A stretch of DNA of 64,000 nt from Streptomyces atratus (GTDB lineage Bacteria; Actinomycetota; Actinomycetes; Streptomycetales; Streptomycetaceae), in NCBI RefSeq assembly GCF_900119365.1, contig NZ_FPJO01000001.1:1-64000 (forward strand). Direction: 5' to 3'. The position numbers and the translations under genes are program-made. The number at the start of each line of letters is the position of its first letter. The first letter of the stretch is position 1. Of this stretch, positions 60,737 to 64,000 are shown in pieces. The notes beneath the pieces were generated by a model. It was not told the origin of the DNA and did not search any database. It saw nothing but the letters and a program-made list of their open reading frames with translations.

Positions 60737-61735
60737 GTGCGAGCCGACCGCATCTTCGCGTACGGCGCCACAGTCGGTCTGATCGGCGATCTGCTGCTCG
60801 GTGATCCCCGCCGGGGACACCCGGTCGCCGCCTTCGGGCGGGCCGCGGCGGGCGTCGAGCGCCGGCTGTGGCGCGACCACCGCGGGTGGGGCGCGCTGCA
60901 CACCCTCGTCTGCGCCGGAGGCGCCGCTGGTGGTGCCGCGCTGCTCGCCCGTGCCGTACGCCGCAGCCCCGCCGCCTCCGTGGCGCTGACCGCGGCCGCC
61001 ACCTGGTCCGTCGTCGGCGGCACCTCCCTGGGCCGTGAGGCACGGGCCATCGGCTCCGCCCTGACGGCCGGTGACATCGACCTGGCCCGCGAACGGCTGC
61101 CGCATCTGTGCGGGCGCGACCCGCAGTCCCTGGACGGTCCGCAGATCGCCCGCGCCGTGGTCGAGTCCGTGGCGGAGAACACCTCGGACGCCGTGGTCGG
61201 CGCCCTGGTGTGGGGCGCGCTGGCCGGGGTCCCCGGGCTGGCCGGCTTCCGGGCCGCCAACACCCTCGACGCCATGGTCGGGCACAAGTCGCCCCGCCAC
61301 CGGCGCTACGGCTGGGCCTCGGCCCGCCTCGACGACCTCGCGGGCTGGCCCGGCGCCCGGCTCACGGCCCTGCTCGCCGTGGCCGCCGGGGAGCGGCCAC
61401 GTGGAGCGGTCCGCGCCTGGCGGGCCGATGCCGCCAAGCACCCGAGCCCCAACGCGGGCCCGGTGGAGGCCTCGTTCGCGGGTGCGCTCGGCGTACGGCT
61501 CGGCGGCACCCTCGCGTACGGCGGCCGGGTCGAGCACCGCCCCGTGCTCAACGGGGAGACGGGCCGGGCGGTGGAGACCGAGGACATCGAGCGCGCGGTG
61601 CGGCTGTCGCGCCGGGTGGGCGCGCTGGCCGTCGGCGTGTGCGTGGCGGGACGGCTCGGCGCGGCCCTGGCCGCACGACGGATCACGGGGCGCCGCACGG
61701 CGGGGCCTCGCATCGCAGGACGGAGAAGCGCATGA
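60737..61735 (+). CDS. cbiB: adenosylcobinamide-phosphate synthase
   Basis: The 332-residue protein, also known as CobD, starts at GTG 60737. Family blocks are [84 protein letters not shown] and [25 protein letters not shown]. Several hydrophobic segments place it in the membrane. It joins aminopropanol phosphate to adenosylcobyrate. Its stop overlaps the ATG of cobQ. Confidence 0.93.
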   Translation: MRADRIFAYGATVGLIGDLLLGDPRRGHPVAAFGRAAAGVERRLWRDHRGWGALHTLVCAGGAAGGAALLARAVRRSPAASVALTAAATWSVVGGTSLGREARAIGSALTAGDIDLARERLPHLCGRDPQSLDGPQIARAVVESVAENTSDAVVGALVWGALAGVPGLAGFRAANTLDAMVGHKSPRHRRYGWASARLDDLAGWPGARLTALLAVAAGERPRGAVRAWRADAAKHPSPNAGPVEASFAGALGVRLGGTLAYGGRVEHRPVLNGETGRAVETEDIERAVRLSRRVGALAVGVCVAGRLGAALAARRITGRRTAGPRIAGRRSA

Positions 61736-63258
61736 GCGGCGGGCTGCTGGTCGCCGGAACCACTTCCGACGCGGGCAAGAGCGTCGTCACCGCGGGCATC
61801 TGCCGCTGGCTCGTGCGCCGGGGTGTGAAGGTGGCGCCCTTCAAGGCGCAGAACATGTCGCTGAATTCGTTCGTCACCCGCGAGGGCGCCGAGATCGGGC
61901 GCGCCCAGGCCATGCAGGCCCAGGCCGCCCGCGTGGAGCCGAGCGCGCTGATGAATCCGGTCCTGCTCAAGCCCGGCAGCGACCGCTCCAGCCAGGTCGT
62001 CCTGATGGGGAAGCCGGTCGGCGAGATGAGCGCCCGCGGCTACCACGGCGGCCGGCAGCAGGCGCTGCTGTCCACGGTCGTGGACTGTCTGGAGCAGCTC
62101 CGGAGCACGTACGACGCGGTGATCTGCGAGGGGGCGGGCAGCCCGGCCGAGATCAATCTGCGGCGCACGGACATCGTGAACATGGGCATCGCACGGGCGG
62201 CGCGCTTCCCGGTGGTGGTCGTCGGCGACATCGACCGCGGTGGTGTCTTCGCCTCGTTCTTCGGTACGACGGCGCTGCTCGCCGCCGAGGACCAGTCGCT
62301 GATCGCCGGCTATCTCGTCAACAAGTTCCGCGGCGACGTGTCGCTGCTGGAGCCGGGCCTGGAGATGCTGCGGGACATCACCGGACGGCCGACGTACGGG
62401 GTGCTGCCCTTCGCCCACGGCCTCGGCATCGACGAGGAGGACGGTCTGAGGGTCTCGCTGCGCGGAGCCGTGCGCGAATCGGTCGTCGCGCCGCCGCACG
62501 GCGAGGACGTGCTGCGCGTCGCGGTGTGCGCGGTGCCCCTGATGTCGAACTTCACCGATGTGGACGCGCTGGCCGCCGAGCCCGGCGTCGTCGTCAGGTT
62601 CGTGGACCGCGCCGAGGAGCTGTCCGACGCGGACCTCGTCGTCGTGCCCGGCACCCGCGGCACCGTGAAGGCGCTGGCCTGGCTGCGCGAGCGCGGCCTC
62701 GCCGACGCGCTGGCGCGGCGCGCGGCCGAGGGCCGGCCGGTCCTCGGCATCTGCGGCGGCTTCCAGGTCCTCGGCGAGCACATCGAGGACGAGGTCGAGT
62801 CGCGGGCCGGGCGGGTCGAGGGCCTCGGCCTGCTCCCCGTACGCATCCGCTTCGACCGTGAGAAGACCCTGGCCCGGCCCGTCGGCGAGGCGCTCGGCGC
62901 ACCGGTCGAGGGGTACGAGATCCACCACGGCGTGGCGGACGTGCACGGCGGAGAACCGTTCCTCGACGGTTGCCGGGTCGGCGTCGTGTGGGGCACCCAC
63001 TGGCACGGTTCGCTGGAGAGCGACGAATTCCGCCGCCGCTTCCTGACCGAGGTCGCACGGGCCGCCGGCCGGCGCTTCGTCCCCGCTCCCGACACCGCGT
63101 TCGCGGCGCTGCGCGAGGAACAGCTCGACCGCCTCGGCGATCTCGTAGAAGAGCACGCGGACACCGACGCGTTGCTGCGGCTCCTGGAGTCGGGCGCGCC
63201 GTCGGGGCTTCCCTTCATCGCTCCTGGAGCCCCCGCGGCCACGGGGAGCCGCCGATGA
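61732..63258 (+). CDS. cobQ: cobyric acid synthase
   Basis: The protein has 508 residues from the ATG at 61732, which overlaps the TGA of cbiB (ATGA). The N-terminal dethiobiotin-synthetase-like domain begins [20 protein letters not shown] with KAQNMSLNS. The C-terminal glutamine amidotransferase domain has the nucleophile in [13 protein letters not shown] and the histidine in EIHHG. It amidates adenosylcobyrinic a,c-diamide at four carboxyls, using glutamine. It belongs to the riboswitch-controlled operon. Confidence 0.95.
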   Translation: MSGGLLVAGTTSDAGKSVVTAGICRWLVRRGVKVAPFKAQNMSLNSFVTREGAEIGRAQAMQAQAARVEPSALMNPVLLKPGSDRSSQVVLMGKPVGEMSARGYHGGRQQALLSTVVDCLEQLRSTYDAVICEGAGSPAEINLRRTDIVNMGIARAARFPVVVVGDIDRGGVFASFFGTTALLAAEDQSLIAGYLVNKFRGDVSLLEPGLEMLRDITGRPTYGVLPFAHGLGIDEEDGLRVSLRGAVRESVVAPPHGEDVLRVAVCAVPLMSNFTDVDALAAEPGVVVRFVDRAEELSDADLVVVPGTRGTVKALAWLRERGLADALARRAAEGRPVLGICGGFQVLGEHIEDEVESRAGRVEGLGLLPVRIRFDREKTLARPVGEALGAPVEGYEIHHGVADVHGGEPFLDGCRVGVVWGTHWHGSLESDEFRRRFLTEVARAAGRRFVPAPDTAFAALREEQLDRLGDLVEEHADTDALLRLLESGAPSGLPFIAPGAPAATGSRR

Positions 63259-63319
63259 TCCCGGGCGCCGGCCCAGGCCGCCTTTTTCATACCCATTCAC
63301 CCGCAGGAAGGACCGCCTC

Positions 63320-64000
63320 GTGAGCACGCATTTCCCGTTCACCGCCGTCGTCGGGCAGCAGGACCTGCAACTCGCCCTGCTGCTCAACTCCGTCGCGCCG
63401 AACATCGGTGGCGTGCTCGTACGGGGCGAGAAGGGCACCGCGAAGAGCACTGCCGTGCGCGCACTCTCGGCGCTGCTGCCGGAGGTTGACGTCGTCTCCG
63501 GGTGCCGTTTCTCCTGCGACCCCGTATCGCCCGACCCGGCGTGTCCCGACGGTCCCCATGAGGCGGGGGCCGGTGTGTCGCGGGACGCCCGGATGGTCGA
63601 GCTGCCCGTCGGCGCGTCCGAGGACCGGCTCGTGGGGGCGCTCGACATCGAGCGGGCGCTCGCGGAGGGCGTGAAGGCCTTCGAGCCGGGCCTGCTGGCC
63701 GACGCGCATCGCGGGATCCTCTACGTCGACGAGGTCAACCTGCTCCACGACCACCTCGTGGACCTGTTGCTGGACGCGGCCGCCATGGGCGCCTCGTACG
63801 TCGAGCGCGAAGGCGTCTCCGTACGGCACGCGGCGCGTTTCCTGCTCGTCGGGACGATGAACCCCGAAGAGGGCGAACTGCGACCGCAGTTGCTCGACCG
63901 CTTCGGGCTGACCGTCGAGGTCGCCGCGTCCCGGGAGACCGATCAGCGGGTCGAGGTCGTGCGGCGGCGTCTCGCCTTCGACGACGACCCCGCGGCCTTC
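63320..64000 (+). CDS. magnesium/cobalt chelatase ATPase subunit (partial)
   Basis: The gene starts at GTG 63320 (AGGAAGGA upstream) and runs past the right edge, so only the first 227 codons are present. It is an AAA+ chelatase ATPase of the ChlI/BchI type: [19 protein letters not shown] (Walker A), [24 protein letters not shown] (Walker B) and [23 protein letters not shown] (sensor). It may provide ATPase function for cobalt insertion into the corrin ring. The C-terminal half, which could hold a VWA domain, is outside the window. Confidence 0.9.
   Translation, partial: MSTHFPFTAVVGQQDLQLALLLNSVAPNIGGVLVRGEKGTAKSTAVRALSALLPEVDVVSGCRFSCDPVSPDPACPDGPHEAGAGVSRDARMVELPVGASEDRLVGALDIERALAEGVKAFEPGLLADAHRGILYVDEVNLLHDHLVDLLLDAAAMGASYVEREGVSVRHAARFLLVGTMNPEEGELRPQLLDRFGLTVEVAASRETDQRVEVVRRRLAFDDDPAAF

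Overview
The window is a high-GC actinobacterial chromosome segment, almost certainly Streptomyces. The evidence is the GC-rich third codon positions, the frequent GTG starts and 4-bp ATGA/GTGA stop-start overlaps, a recognisable Streptomyces rRNA-operon leader at the left edge, sporulation-type genes (a Spo0M-like protein, a WhiJ/BldB-like cluster, the nucleoid protein Gbn) and a 6C small RNA. From memory, the gene order resembles the conserved core of S. coelicolor around SCO1800-SCO1850 (fabG-fabI, tyrS, gbn, pitH2, cobQ). No CRISPR array, prophage, integrase or insertion sequence was seen. The content is mostly vertically inherited core plus a few accessory insertions.

Layout. 1-651: upstream leader and tandem promoters of a leftward rRNA operon whose 16S gene starts just outside the window. 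648-9478: DNA repair glycosylase, Spo0M-like, PEBP and HNH genes, a TSUP exporter, an SPFH/NfeD membrane pair, an ABC ATPase and a GAF histidine kinase/NarL-type regulator pair. 9479-20363: a secreted lytic transglycosylase, a large FHA-ABC transporter, serB, a SixA-like phosphatase, an MFS exporter with a 39-residue partner and a divergent FadR-type regulator, then fabG-fabI. 20518-23041 is an accessory patch: a VapC/Phd-type toxin-antitoxin pair and a WhiJ/BldB/anti-sigma-like trio whose ATPase gene is frameshifted. 23150-29823: tldD-tldE, tyrS, small membrane proteins, a 6C RNA and moaA. 30012-37757: acetate symporter with its DUF485 partner, a subtilisin-like protease, a CoA-transferase, YhhN, sterol desaturase and VIT family genes.

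37783-42774 is the most distinctive metabolic unit: a tightly overlapping leftward operon (acetoacetate-decarboxylase-like protein, SDR, two paralogous amidohydrolase-2 proteins) opposite a TetR regulator, with a perfect TGTAAC-N3-GTTACA operator between them. 42810-50843: exonuclease-BRCT fusion, a zinc-binding small protein, SURF1, GH15, an atypical SDR, and an Asp23/AmaP envelope-stress operon with a divergent two-module Asp23-like gene. 50893-58582: enoyl-CoA hydratase, gbn, an ABC-F ATPase, a decayed YpfJ-type protease gene, a VOC protein, and hydrolase and aldolase genes. 58724-64000: a PhoP-box-preceded Pit phosphate transporter, then a cobalamin riboswitch driving a short upstream ORF, cbiB, cobQ and a chelatase gene cut by the right edge.

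Strong GC-rich inverted repeats sit between nearly every convergent gene pair and are annotated as bidirectional terminators. Two genes are clearly damaged (the anti-sigma-like ATPase at 21287 and ypfJ at 54273), and a short 3' remnant of a zinc alcohol-dehydrogenase-like gene lies at 35358. All functional calls are read from the sequence and from memory of the families; no searches were run.
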